From JAMOBE01 sp039908285 (GTDB lineage Bacteria > Pseudomonadota > Alphaproteobacteria > Rhodospirillales > Rhodospirillaceae), in contig JAMOBE010000068.1 in the NCBI GenBank assembly GCA_039908285.1, forward strand, positions 1-19,360: a stretch of 19,360 nt of DNA, written 5' to 3'. Below, piece after piece: positions 1-7,543 of this stretch. Below the pieces are notes generated by a model. It saw only the letters and a program-made list of their open reading frames with translations. It was not told the origin of the DNA and ran no database searches. A program made the position numbers and the translations under genes. The stretch's first letter is position 1. Every line of letters starts with the position of its first letter.

Positions 1-39
1 TTTGCGTTCTTCTTCGGTCAGGAAACCAGCTTTGATCAT
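1..39 (-). CDS. Possible 5' end of a leftward gene, unknown function (partial)
   Basis: Read leftward from an ATG at 39, the frame gives MIKAGFLTEEERK and runs off the window edge. The frame is open back to a stop at 64-66. A GGGG run sits directly against the ATG, too close for a normal ribosome binding site, so the start is uncertain. Only 13 codons are visible, which is not enough to name a family. The charged LTEEERK stretch resembles the start of many helix-turn-helix or small helical proteins, but that is only an impression. It would be divergent from the glycosyltransferase genes to its right. Confidence 0.3.
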   Translation of the reverse strand, partial: MIKAGFLTEEERK

Positions 40-113
40 ACCCCGATTCGAATCTATTCTGCTTCATCGCGCAACCCATTTCGGCATTTTTCCGGGACTC
101 AGCGGATTCAGGG

Positions 114-119
114 TATAAT
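114..119 (+). promoter_or_regulatory. Candidate -10 element upstream of the tandem glycosyltransferases
   Basis: A perfect TATAAT lies about 56 bases before the ATG at 175, in an AT-richer patch that stands out from the coding DNA. No good -35 hexamer is found at 16-18 bases upstream, so a sigma-70 assignment is weak. Confidence 0.35.
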
Positions 120-174
120 ATGCTTCCCGGAAACCATATAACTGTTTCTTCCCGCGCAAGCGACAGTGAGAGCG

Positions 175-2070
175 ATGACGCCATCTCCCGACACGCCGGT
201 CCTCGCAACGACGATGCTGGAGACCGCCCTTGGCCATCACAGGGCGGGGCGGCTGGATCAGGCGGAGGGCATCTACCGCCGTCTTCTCGCGCTCGACGCC
301 GATCATGCCGGGGCCCTGCACTTCCTCGGTGTCCTGCGCCATCAGCAGGGGGACGCGATGGCTGCGGAGGACCTGCTGCGCCGGGCCATCGCCATCGACG
401 ACACGGTGGCGGACGTTCACCTGCATCTGGGGGACGTCCTCAGAGGCCAGGGGCGGCTCGATCCGGCCATTGCCGCCTTTGAGCGGGCGCTGGCGCTGGA
501 CGGTGCCCTGGCCGAAGCCCACAACAACCTGGGGCTCGCCCTGCGCGATGCCGGCCGGCTGGAAGAGGCGCAGGCCAGCCTGCTGGTGGCACAGGCCCTG
601 GCACCCGAGACCACGGCCATCCTCAGCAACCTGGGCCTGGTGCTGCAACTGCTCGGGCGAATGGCCGAGGCCGAGGCCACCTATCGCCAGGCCATCGCCA
701 TTACCCCCGACCTGGCCGAGGCCCACGGCAATCTCGGCACCGTGCTGCAGAGGCAGGGGCGCCTGACCGAGGCCGTGGCCAGCTACCGGCAGGCCCTGAC
801 GCTTCGGCCCGACCAGGCCGTCTGCCACAGCAACCTTTGCGCCTGTCTCTATTTTCACGACGGTGTCGACGTCGTCGAACTGTTGGCGGAGCATCGCCGC
901 TGGGATGAGTGCCATGCCGCCCACCTGACCCCACACTCCCCCTCCCACGACAACGATCGCGACCCCGGACGGCGGCTGCGCGTCGGCTATGTCGGCGCCG
1001 ACTTCCGCCGACACTCCAACTCCTACCTGTTCGAGCCGCTGCTGTCCCATTTCGATCGTGAGCGCTTCGAGACCGTCTGTTATTCCGGCGTGCGACAGGG
1101 GGATGAGCGCACCGGCTATTTTCAGGGACTGGCGACCGAGTGGCGCGACGTCGCCCATGTCGGGGACGAGGCCATGGCGGCGATGATCCGCGCCGACCGG
1201 ATCGACATCCTGGTGGACCTGGCCGGCCACTTCACCGGCCACCGCCTGCTGGTCCTGGCGCGACGGCCGGCCCCGGTCCAGGCGGGCTGGATCAACATCA
1301 CCGGCATGCGCGCTCTGGACTATCTGTTCTCCGATGCCGTGTGCTGGCCCGATCACCTGCGTTCCCTGGCCGTGGAGACCATCCTGCCGTTGCCCCATGG
1401 CGTGTTCACCTACCGCCCGCCCGACCACTGTCCCGAGGTGGCGCCGGGGCCGGCGACTGCGCCTGGGGCCGTCACCTTCGGCTGCTTCAACAACCCGATG
1501 AAGATCGGTGCCGCCGCCTTTGACCTGTGGGCCGATGTACTGCGGCGGCTGCCGGCGTCCCGTCTGCTGTTCAAGTCCTTCACCCTCGGCCGGCCGGAGG
1601 AGTGCCGACGTCTCTCCGACCTGTTCGCCGCGCGGGGCATCGGCGGCGATCGGCTGAGCTTCCTGGGCGCCACCTCGCGGGAGGAGCACCTCGCGGCCTA
1701 CGTCGGCATGGACATCGCCCTCGACCCCACCCCGGGCAACGGCGGCACGACGACGTGGGAGGCGCTGTGGATGGGAGTGCCGGTGGTGACGCTACGGGGT
1801 GACCGCCCCAACGGCCGCGCCACCGCCTCCATCCTGACCTCGGCCGGACTCCCTGAATTCATCGCCGCCGACCGCGAGGCCTATGTCGCCATCGCCGAGC
1901 GACTGGCCGCCGACCCGGTCCGGCTGCGCGAGAGGCGTCTGAACCAGCGCCGGCACCTCCTCGCCCGTCCCATACTGGACCCGGCCACCTTCGTCCGCTC
2001 GGTCGAAGACGCCTACCGGGAGATATGGACGCGGTGGGCCACGATGAACGATGGGCGGCACGAGCGATGA
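175..2070 (+). CDS. TPR-domain O-GlcNAc-transferase-like (SPINDLY-type) glycosyltransferase, copy 1
   Basis: A 631-residue soluble protein. Residues about 12-215 form six 34-residue TPR units with repeated NLG and A..Y..A patterns. The rest is a family 41 glycosyltransferase domain: GYVGADFRRHS with His280 in the place of the OGT active-site histidine, FGCFNNPMKI with Lys443 matching the UDP-binding lysine of OGT, and GGTTTWEALWMGVPVVTL in the nucleotide-sugar pocket. The family transfers a sugar from a nucleotide donor to Ser/Thr of proteins. In spirilla such enzymes are often suspected of modifying flagellin, but nothing in this window names the target. ATG 175 is preferred over GTG 166 because the paralogue starts with the same MTP. 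Its stop overlaps the next start as ATGA, implying translational coupling. Donor and acceptor are unknown. Confidence 0.88.
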   Translation: MTPSPDTPVLATTMLETALGHHRAGRLDQAEGIYRRLLALDADHAGALHFLGVLRHQQGDAMAAEDLLRRAIAIDDTVADVHLHLGDVLRGQGRLDPAIAAFERALALDGALAEAHNNLGLALRDAGRLEEAQASLLVAQALAPETTAILSNLGLVLQLLGRMAEAEATYRQAIAITPDLAEAHGNLGTVLQRQGRLTEAVASYRQALTLRPDQAVCHSNLCACLYFHDGVDVVELLAEHRRWDECHAAHLTPHSPSHDNDRDPGRRLRVGYVGADFRRHSNSYLFEPLLSHFDRERFETVCYSGVRQGDERTGYFQGLATEWRDVAHVGDEAMAAMIRADRIDILVDLAGHFTGHRLLVLARRPAPVQAGWINITGMRALDYLFSDAVCWPDHLRSLAVETILPLPHGVFTYRPPDHCPEVAPGPATAPGAVTFGCFNNPMKIGAAAFDLWADVLRRLPASRLLFKSFTLGRPEECRRLSDLFAARGIGGDRLSFLGATSREEHLAAYVGMDIALDPTPGNGGTTTWEALWMGVPVVTLRGDRPNGRATASILTSAGLPEFIAADREAYVAIAERLAADPVRLRERRLNQRRHLLARPILDPATFVRSVEDAYREIWTRWATMNDGRHER

Positions 2071-3944
2071 CACCACTCCTAGACATGGCGGCCATGCTGC
2101 CAGCGATGCTGGAGACCGCCCTTGACCATCACCGGGCGGGGCGGCTGGACCAGGCGGAGGGTGTCTACCGCCGTCTCCTGGCGCTTGACCCCGGTCACGC
2201 CGGCGCCCTGCACTTCCTCGGTGTCCTGCGCCATCAGCAGGGGGACGCGATGGCTGCGGAGGACCTGCTGCGCCGGGCCATCGCCCTGGCCCCCGATCAG
2301 CCGGAGGGGCATAGCAATCTCGGGACCCTGCTGGCCGAAGCCGGGCGTGCCGACGAGGCCCTGGAGTGCCACCGGACCGCCCTGGCCCTGGCCGGCGAGC
2401 GGCCGATGGTGCTGTCCAATGCCGGCGCGTTTTTCTTTTCCATCGGTCAGTTCACCGAGGCCGAGAGCCTGCTCCGCCGTGCCCTGGCCATCGAGCCGGC
2501 CAATCCGTCGGCCCTCCTCAACCTCGGCAACGTGGAGCGGGAGACCGGTCGCCTGGCCCTGGCCGAGGCCACCTATCGCCAGGCCATTGCCGCCTCCCCC
2601 GGCATGGCCGAGGCCTACAACAACCTGGGCTCGGTGCTGCAGAAGCAGGGGCGCGTGACCGAGGCCGTGGCCAGCTACCGGCAGGCGCTGGCGCTCAAGC
2701 CCGATCACGTCACCTGCCACAGCAACCTCTGCACCTGCCTCTATTTCCACGACGGCATCGACGTCGTCGACCTGCTGGCGGAGCATCGCCGCTGGGACCA
2801 GTGCCATGCCGCCCCCCTGACCCCGCATTCCCCCGCCTACGACAACGACCGCGACCCCGGACGGCCTCTGCGCGTCGGCTATGTCAGCGCCGATTTCCGT
2901 CGCCACTCCAACTCCTACCTGTTCGAGCCGCTGCTGTCCCATGCCGACCGCGAGCGCTTCGAGACCGTCTGCTATTCCGGCGTAAGGCGGGGGGATGACC
3001 GCACCGGCTATTTCCAGGGCCTGGCGACCGAGTGGCGCGACGTCGCCCATGTTGGAGACGAGGCCATGGCGGCGATGATCCGCGCCGACCGGATCGACAT
3101 CCTGGTGGACCTGGCCGGACACTTCACCGGCCACCGCCTGCTGGCCCTGGCCCGGCGGCCGGCCCCGGTCCAGGTAAGTTGGATCAACATCACCGGCATG
3201 CGCGCCGTCGACTACCTGTTTACCGACGCCGTGAGCTGGCCCGAGCACCAGCGGTCCCTGGCCGTGGAGACCATCCTGCCGCTGCCCCACGGCGTGTTCA
3301 CCTACCGTCCGCCCGACCGTTGTCCCGAAGTGGTGCCGGGGCCGGCCACCATGCCCGGGGTTGTCACCTTCGGCTGCTTCAACAATCCGATGAAGATCAG
3401 CGCCACCGCCCTCGACCTGTGGGCCGACGTGCTGCGGCGGCTGCCGACGTCGCGTCTGCTGCTCAAGTATTTCACCCTCGACCGGCCGGAGGAGTGTCGG
3501 CATCTCGCCTCCCTGTTCGCCGCGCGGGGGATCGGTGGGGACCGCCTGAGCTTCCTGGGCGCCACCTCGCGGGAGGAGCACCTTGCGGCCTATGCCGGCA
3601 TGGACATCGCCCTCGACCCCGTTCCGGGAGCCGGCGGCACGACGACGTGGGAGGCGCTGTGGATGGGCGTGCCGGTGGTGACGCTGCTGGGCGACCGTCC
3701 CAACGGCCGCGCCACCGCCTCCATCCTGACCTCGGCCGGACTCCTTGAGTTCATCGCCGCCGACCGCGGGGCCTATGTCGCCATCGCCGAGCACCTCGCC
3801 GCCGACCCGGTCCGGCTCCGCGACATGCGCATGTCTCAGCGCCGACACCTCCTCACCCGCCCCATACTGGACCCGGCGACCTTCGTCCGCTCGGTCGAGG
3901 ACGCCTATCGGGAGATATGGACGCGGTGGGCGGTCAGGTCCTGA
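2067..3944 (+). CDS. TPR-domain O-GlcNAc-transferase-like glycosyltransferase, copy 2 (tandem paralogue)
   Basis: A 625-residue paralogue of the preceding gene with the same plan: six TPR units to about residue 215, then the family 41 catalytic region with His280 and Lys443 at identical positions and the GGTTTWEALWMGVPVVTL motif. TPR1, most of TPR2, TPR6 and the catalytic part are nearly the same as in copy 1, whereas units 3-4 and parts of 2 and 5 differ strongly. The TPR groove binds the protein substrate in this family, so I infer the same chemistry on a different or additional target. The start ATG (2067) overlaps the upstream TGA; an in-frame upstream ATG at 2025 lies inside copy 1 and is unlikely. 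The two proteins part ways right after EIWTRWA at the C-terminus. The 3' end overlaps the leftward neighbour by 11 bases. Confidence 0.88.
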   Translation: MTPLLDMAAMLPAMLETALDHHRAGRLDQAEGVYRRLLALDPGHAGALHFLGVLRHQQGDAMAAEDLLRRAIALAPDQPEGHSNLGTLLAEAGRADEALECHRTALALAGERPMVLSNAGAFFFSIGQFTEAESLLRRALAIEPANPSALLNLGNVERETGRLALAEATYRQAIAASPGMAEAYNNLGSVLQKQGRVTEAVASYRQALALKPDHVTCHSNLCTCLYFHDGIDVVDLLAEHRRWDQCHAAPLTPHSPAYDNDRDPGRPLRVGYVSADFRRHSNSYLFEPLLSHADRERFETVCYSGVRRGDDRTGYFQGLATEWRDVAHVGDEAMAAMIRADRIDILVDLAGHFTGHRLLALARRPAPVQVSWINITGMRAVDYLFTDAVSWPEHQRSLAVETILPLPHGVFTYRPPDRCPEVVPGPATMPGVVTFGCFNNPMKISATALDLWADVLRRLPTSRLLLKYFTLDRPEECRHLASLFAARGIGGDRLSFLGATSREEHLAAYAGMDIALDPVPGAGGTTTWEALWMGVPVVTLLGDRPNGRATASILTSAGLLEFIAADRGAYVAIAEHLAADPVRLRDMRMSQRRHLLTRPILDPATFVRSVEDAYREIWTRWAVRS

Positions 3945-4833
3945 TATTGCCGTCGTTGTCGAAGTGTTGCACGAGGACTTGCTGCAAACTCCACAACTCA
4001 CCCTCTTCGAAGACGATGCGGATCAGGTTCTGGCTGTCGCAGCGCCGCACCATGGACATGATTTCCTCTGCCTCGCGCAGGATCTTGGAAACGTCGCGGC
4101 GGATCTCGGGTGAGTTGGCGGTCAGGTCCTTCAGTGCCTGCAGATGAACGGGATAGTCACTGAGCTGCTGCTGCAGGGCGCGAAAGAACACGTTCTTGTC
4201 GCCGGTGCCGTAGGCGTCGAGCAGACCGCCGATGAAGGGGCGGACGTCCTCCTTGCCGCGGCCGGCGCCTTCCAGCAGGCGGACCAGCAGGCGGGTGGTG
4301 ATGACGCTGAGGTCGTTCAGCGCCACCGTGAACAGGTTCATCAGCGTGCCCAGGTGGGCAAAGTCGTTGGGGTCGATGTTTTCGGGGATGAGGCTGCCGG
4401 AGGATTGCGGCACCGGCGGGTGGAAGCCTCCCTGGGCCTCGATCGCCCCTGAGATCGCCCGCGTCAGCATCGCCTGCAGGTCCCCGATGGGCATGTTTCC
4501 AATCGACATGATCCCCCCGGCCGGATGGAGGTCACGGCTCAGCCGCACCTCGTCGACGGCGGCGGCCACCTGTTGGATGGTTTCCGCCATGGCGTCGGTC
4601 TGCCCGCCGATGGTGTCGGCCAGCTTGTCCACCTTGTGGCTGGCGTCCAGGATCACGAACAGAATCGCTCCAACGATCAGGGGGAGCGTCAGCACGAGAA
4701 CGAGCACCGCCAGTTCGCTCGGCAGCAGATGGAGCAGGTTGTCCCAGCCGACGAACGTCGTCACGTAAGCGACGACGCCGAGACTCCAGAGCAGCGATAT
4801 CCCGACGGTTCCCAGCAGTACGAATTTTTTCAT
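3934..4833 (-). CDS. Two-helix membrane-anchored protein with long helical cytoplasmic part, unknown function
   Basis: A 299-residue protein. Two hydrophobic helices lie at about residues 4-28 and 41-65. A heptad-like, probably coiled-coil stretch follows (about 66-100, rich in Ala, Asp, Glu and Val), then a mainly helical soluble region ending in a charged and hydrophobic tail. The layout resembles a membrane anchor plus signalling or scaffolding helix, and the segment after the second helix recalls the coiled coils of chemoreceptors. However, there is no MCP hairpin motif, GGDEF, kinase or other nameable domain. The ATG at 4833 has no strong Shine-Dalgarno sequence. Its last codons overlap the end of the second glycosyltransferase gene tail to tail. 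It is divergent from the small membrane-protein gene at 5098. Confidence 0.75.
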   Translation of the reverse strand: MKKFVLLGTVGISLLWSLGVVAYVTTFVGWDNLLHLLPSELAVLVLVLTLPLIVGAILFVILDASHKVDKLADTIGGQTDAMAETIQQVAAAVDEVRLSRDLHPAGGIMSIGNMPIGDLQAMLTRAISGAIEAQGGFHPPVPQSSGSLIPENIDPNDFAHLGTLMNLFTVALNDLSVITTRLLVRLLEGAGRGKEDVRPFIGGLLDAYGTGDKNVFFRALQQQLSDYPVHLQALKDLTANSPEIRRDVSKILREAEEIMSMVRRCDSQNLIRIVFEEGELWSLQQVLVQHFDNDGNIRT

Positions 4834-4939
4834 CGTGGATCAGCCAGCAGGAAAAAGTCTCACCACAAACGGCAGACGGACGAACATCCCACGCCGCAAC
4901 GAACCGTCACCTCAACGCGTGGCCGCATGCCAAAGTTCA

Positions 4940-4968
4940 TTGCGAAGTCGCCCCACGGCCGATATGCT
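4940..4968 (+). promoter_or_regulatory. Candidate sigma-70-like promoter for the 5098 gene
   Basis: TTGCGA (4940-4945) and TATGCT (4963-4968) are separated by 17 bases, each matching the consensus at 4 of 6 positions. This would start a transcript near 4975 with a leader of about 120 bases. It lies in the 264-base divergent intergenic region. Prediction by eye only. Confidence 0.28.
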
Positions 4969-4996
4969 CCAGAGTGTGAACCATACTGCACTTTTT

Positions 4997-5022
4997 CCCC
5001 CGAATGAATTGTTTTCCGGGGG
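4997..5022 (+). other. GC-stem hairpin in the leader of the 5098 gene
   Basis: CCCCCG (4997-5002) can pair with CGGGGG (5017-5022) around a 14-base AT-rich loop. A T-run lies before the stem, not after it, so it does not look like a terminator for rightward transcription. Leftward it is followed by A residues, so it is not a terminator there either. It may be a leader structure or chance. Confidence 0.3.
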
Positions 5023-5097
5023 TGAGTCGCGCTGGCGGCACGGAACCTGTCCCTTTTCCGCTGCGACCGCCGCCGGCCGGGAGAGCGATCGGCGAGC

Positions 5098-5592
5098 ATG
5101 AGAAACTCACAGTATTTCGGTTTGATCTGTGTTCTGGCTGCCATCGCCGCCGGCGTCATTTCCCACGGTATTCTAAGGGGGATTTTCGTCCTGGCGTCGG
5201 TGGGGTCGATCGGCCTTGCCGCCTACTTTCTGGTCAGGGAGACCGGCCTGCTCGACGATGACGTCGAGCGGGAACGCCTGCCGCCCGAGCCGCCACCCGT
5301 AAGACGCCCCGCAAGGGGCCGGTCCGCTTTCTCCGCTTCCTCCGCTCCCTCCGCTTCCCTCGACGCCGCGATCATCGCCAGCGCCACCAGTGACTCCGGG
5401 ACTGAACCCGAACCACCCGCCCCACCACCAGCGGACCAGCCGGAGTCGGTCCCCGTTCCCGTCCCCATCGGATCCGCGGGCGATCAGCCGATCCGGGTGA
5501 CCTCGGCCGCTCGCTCGCGCCGTCGCCGGTCGTCGATCACGGTGGAAAGCCCCTTGTCCTGGCTTCTGCGCACAATTGGACGTGGCAAATGA
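5098..5592 (+). CDS. Small membrane protein with proline-rich disordered tail, unknown function
   Basis: A 164-residue protein. It has a hydrophobic N-terminus with two probable helices (about 5-22 and 27-46), a short acidic patch (LLDDDVERE), then about 100 residues of low-complexity sequence rich in Pro, Ala, Ser, Glu and Arg, including PEPPPVRR and EPEPPAPPP. It ends in a basic RSRRRR stretch and a short hydrophobic tail. The third-position composition and uninterrupted frame favour a real gene, but the ribosome binding site is weak (GGGAG about 17 bases upstream). I do not recognise the family. It lies upstream of another small membrane-protein gene in the same direction, 64 bases away. 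Confidence 0.6.
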   Translation: MRNSQYFGLICVLAAIAAGVISHGILRGIFVLASVGSIGLAAYFLVRETGLLDDDVERERLPPEPPPVRRPARGRSAFSASSAPSASLDAAIIASATSDSGTEPEPPAPPPADQPESVPVPVPIGSAGDQPIRVTSAARSRRRRSSITVESPLSWLLRTIGRGK

Positions 5593-5656
5593 GCCTATGG
5601 CATCGTCGTTGCGGATATGGTAGGACATCACGCCAGGAAGTAGGGGAGGGCGCGAA

Positions 5657-5920
5657 ATGGCCGTCGGTAGCGGCACGGTAGCGAAGGCGGCGGTCGTTGC
5701 CGGATCTGGGCAGGCCGTATGCGTGGCCAAGGGGCTGGGCACCTCCGTGCTTCTCGGTGCCGGGGCGTGGGGTGTGGTCGTTCTCGGAGTGCTCGCCACC
5801 GTCGCCACCTATGAGTTCCTGACGAACGAAAGCCAGCACGCCGGAACCGGCAAGGCCGCGGCGAAGGCCCGCTCGCGCTCGATTCTTGATACGCTCAGGT
5901 CGGCGGTCACCGGCGGGTAG
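5657..5920 (+). CDS. Small Gly/Leu-rich single-helix membrane protein (weak Mms6/MamG-like motif)
   Basis: An 87-residue protein with one long hydrophobic segment (about 25-55) containing KGLG, LLGAGAWG and VVVLGV, followed by a polar, basic tail. The order KGLG - Leu/Gly run - GAWG - hydrophobic - LG - aromatic residue near the helix end resembles, from memory, the helix of the magnetosome proteins Mms6, MamD and MamG and their relatives. The characteristic long LG repeat is degenerate here and no other magnetosome gene is visible, so this is a family resemblance and not a function. A good ribosome binding site (GGGGAGGG) precedes the ATG. Its TAG stop is only three bases before the TTG start of the transporter binding protein and in the same frame, so the two are probably co-translated. 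Confidence 0.7.
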   Translation: MAVGSGTVAKAAVVAGSGQAVCVAKGLGTSVLLGAGAWGVVVLGVLATVATYEFLTNESQHAGTGKAAAKARSRSILDTLRSAVTGG

Positions 5921-5923
5921 GCC

Positions 5924-7543
5924 TTGACCCATCCGCGGCCGGTTCTTTGCGCCCTGCTCGTGGCGCTCGTCATGGCCGGCCCAGCCTGTGCGGCTCCAGC
6001 CCTCGCGGCTTCGTCCCGGCTTCCCGCCGACATCATGGTGATGGCGGCGCAGATCGATGACCTCATCACCCTGGATCCGGCCGAACTCTACGAGCTGTCG
6101 GGTGGCGACTACGTGGCCAACGTCTATGACCGGCTGGTGCGCCACGATCCGGACAATGTGGCCGTCATCACCGGAGTCGCCGCCGAGGGCTGGAGCGTTT
6201 CTCCCGATGGACGGCGGTTCACCTTCCGCATCCGGCCAGGCATGGCCTTTCACTCCGGCAACCCGGTCACGGCGGAGGACGCGGCGTGGTCGCTGCAGCG
6301 GGTGGTGCGCCTGGGCAAGGGGCCGGCCTTCCTTTTGAAGCAGTTCGGGCTCGATGCCGGCAACGTCGAGTCACGGGTGCGCGCCACCGACGCGCACACC
6401 CTGGTGTTCGAGACCGACCGCACCTATGCCCCGGGCTTCGTGCTGGGGAGTCTCGCGTCGTGGGTGAGTTCGGTGGTGGACCGCAAGGCGGCGCTGGCCC
6501 ACGAGAAGAACGGCGATCTCGGCAACGGCTGGCTGCGGCGGGCCTCGGCGGGGTCCGGGCCGTTCAGGCTGGCGGTGTGGCGTCCCAACGAGGCCCTGAT
6601 CGTCGATCGCTTCGACGGGTACTGGCAGGGGGCGGCTGGGATGCGGCGGGTGGTGCTGCGCCACATCCCAGAGCCGGGCACCCAGCGCCTGCTGCTGGAG
6701 AAGGGCGACGTGGACATCGCCCGCAACATCGGCGCCGACGACCTGGCGGCCCTGTCCGCCAACCCCGCCGTCCGCATCCGCCATGTGGAGCGGGCCTCCC
6801 AGTACTACCTGGGCCTGAACCAGAAGAACCCGTACCTGCGCCGTCCCGAGGTGCGCACCGCCCTCAAGTATCTGACCGACTACGAGGCCATCAACGACAG
6901 CATCCTCAAGGGCACCCAGCTCGTGCGCCAGACCTTCCTGCCGCGTGGCACCCCGGGGGCCATCGACGACCGGCCCTATCGGGTCGACGTGGACAAGGCC
7001 CGCGCCCTGCTGGCCGAGGCGGGCCTGGCCGACGGCTTCGCGGTGACCATGGACACCCGCAACACCTCCCCCACCACCGAGATCGCCGAGGCGCTCCAGG
7101 CGATGTGGGGCCGGGCGGGCATCCGGGTCGAGATCCTGCCCGGCGACAACAAGCAGACCCTGACCCGCTATCGGGCGCGGAGTCATGATATCTACATCGG
7201 CCGCTGGTCGCCGGACACCCTCGACCCCCACGGCAACGCCGAGGCCTTCGCCTGGAACCCCGACAACGGCGAGTCGGCGGCGGTCAAGACCCTGGCCTGG
7301 CGCAATGCCTGGGACACCCCCGAGACCTCGCGTCTGGTGGCGGCGGTCCTGGCCGAGCCGGACCCGTCGCGCCGCGCCGCCGCCTACGCCGACCTGCAGC
7401 GGTTGCACCAGCGGATTTCCCCCTTCGTGCTGATGTTCCAGGACACCGAGCCGGTGGCCGAGCGGACCGGCATCACCGGCCCGGTGATCGGTCCCACCTT
7501 CGACATGGTGCTCTACCGGGACATGAGGAAGTCGCGGCCATGA
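5924..7543 (+). CDS. ABC transporter substrate-binding protein, peptide/nickel family (SBP_bac_5)
   Basis: A 539-residue periplasmic binding protein. The N-terminus has a signal peptide: a short polar region, a hydrophobic core at about 8-22 and a probable Ala-X-Ala cleavage near residues 22-30. The mature part shows family 5 (DppA/OppA) signatures: the DPAELYELSGGDYVANVYDRL region, WSVSPDGRRFTFRIRPGMAF, AEDAAWSLQRVV, and the later ALLAEAGLADGF and DTLDPHGNAEAF blocks. This family delivers peptides, nickel chelates, opines or sugars to a membrane permease; the ligand cannot be read from sequence. No ATG or GTG gives a complete signal peptide, so the TTG at 5924 is chosen; initiation is probably coupled to the stop just upstream. 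The stop overlaps the first permease start as ATGA. Confidence 0.88.
   Translation: MTHPRPVLCALLVALVMAGPACAAPALAASSRLPADIMVMAAQIDDLITLDPAELYELSGGDYVANVYDRLVRHDPDNVAVITGVAAEGWSVSPDGRRFTFRIRPGMAFHSGNPVTAEDAAWSLQRVVRLGKGPAFLLKQFGLDAGNVESRVRATDAHTLVFETDRTYAPGFVLGSLASWVSSVVDRKAALAHEKNGDLGNGWLRRASAGSGPFRLAVWRPNEALIVDRFDGYWQGAAGMRRVVLRHIPEPGTQRLLLEKGDVDIARNIGADDLAALSANPAVRIRHVERASQYYLGLNQKNPYLRRPEVRTALKYLTDYEAINDSILKGTQLVRQTFLPRGTPGAIDDRPYRVDVDKARALLAEAGLADGFAVTMDTRNTSPTTEIAEALQAMWGRAGIRVEILPGDNKQTLTRYRARSHDIYIGRWSPDTLDPHGNAEAFAWNPDNGESAAVKTLAWRNAWDTPETSRLVAAVLAEPDPSRRAAAYADLQRLHQRISPFVLMFQDTEPVAERTGITGPVIGPTFDMVLYRDMRKSRP

Noticed and set aside
64..1689. A 541-residue open frame on the minus strand opposite the first glycosyltransferase, and a similar 640-residue one at 2079-4001
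   Set aside because: These are antisense shadows of GC-rich coding DNA. Their translations are low-complexity (Gly, Gln, His, Arg rich) without domains, and they recur because the two sense genes are paralogues.
4860..5159. A 99-residue minus-strand open frame in the divergent intergenic region
   Set aside because: It overlaps the start of the 5098 gene, has no ribosome binding site worth noting, and its composition is random and Arg-rich.
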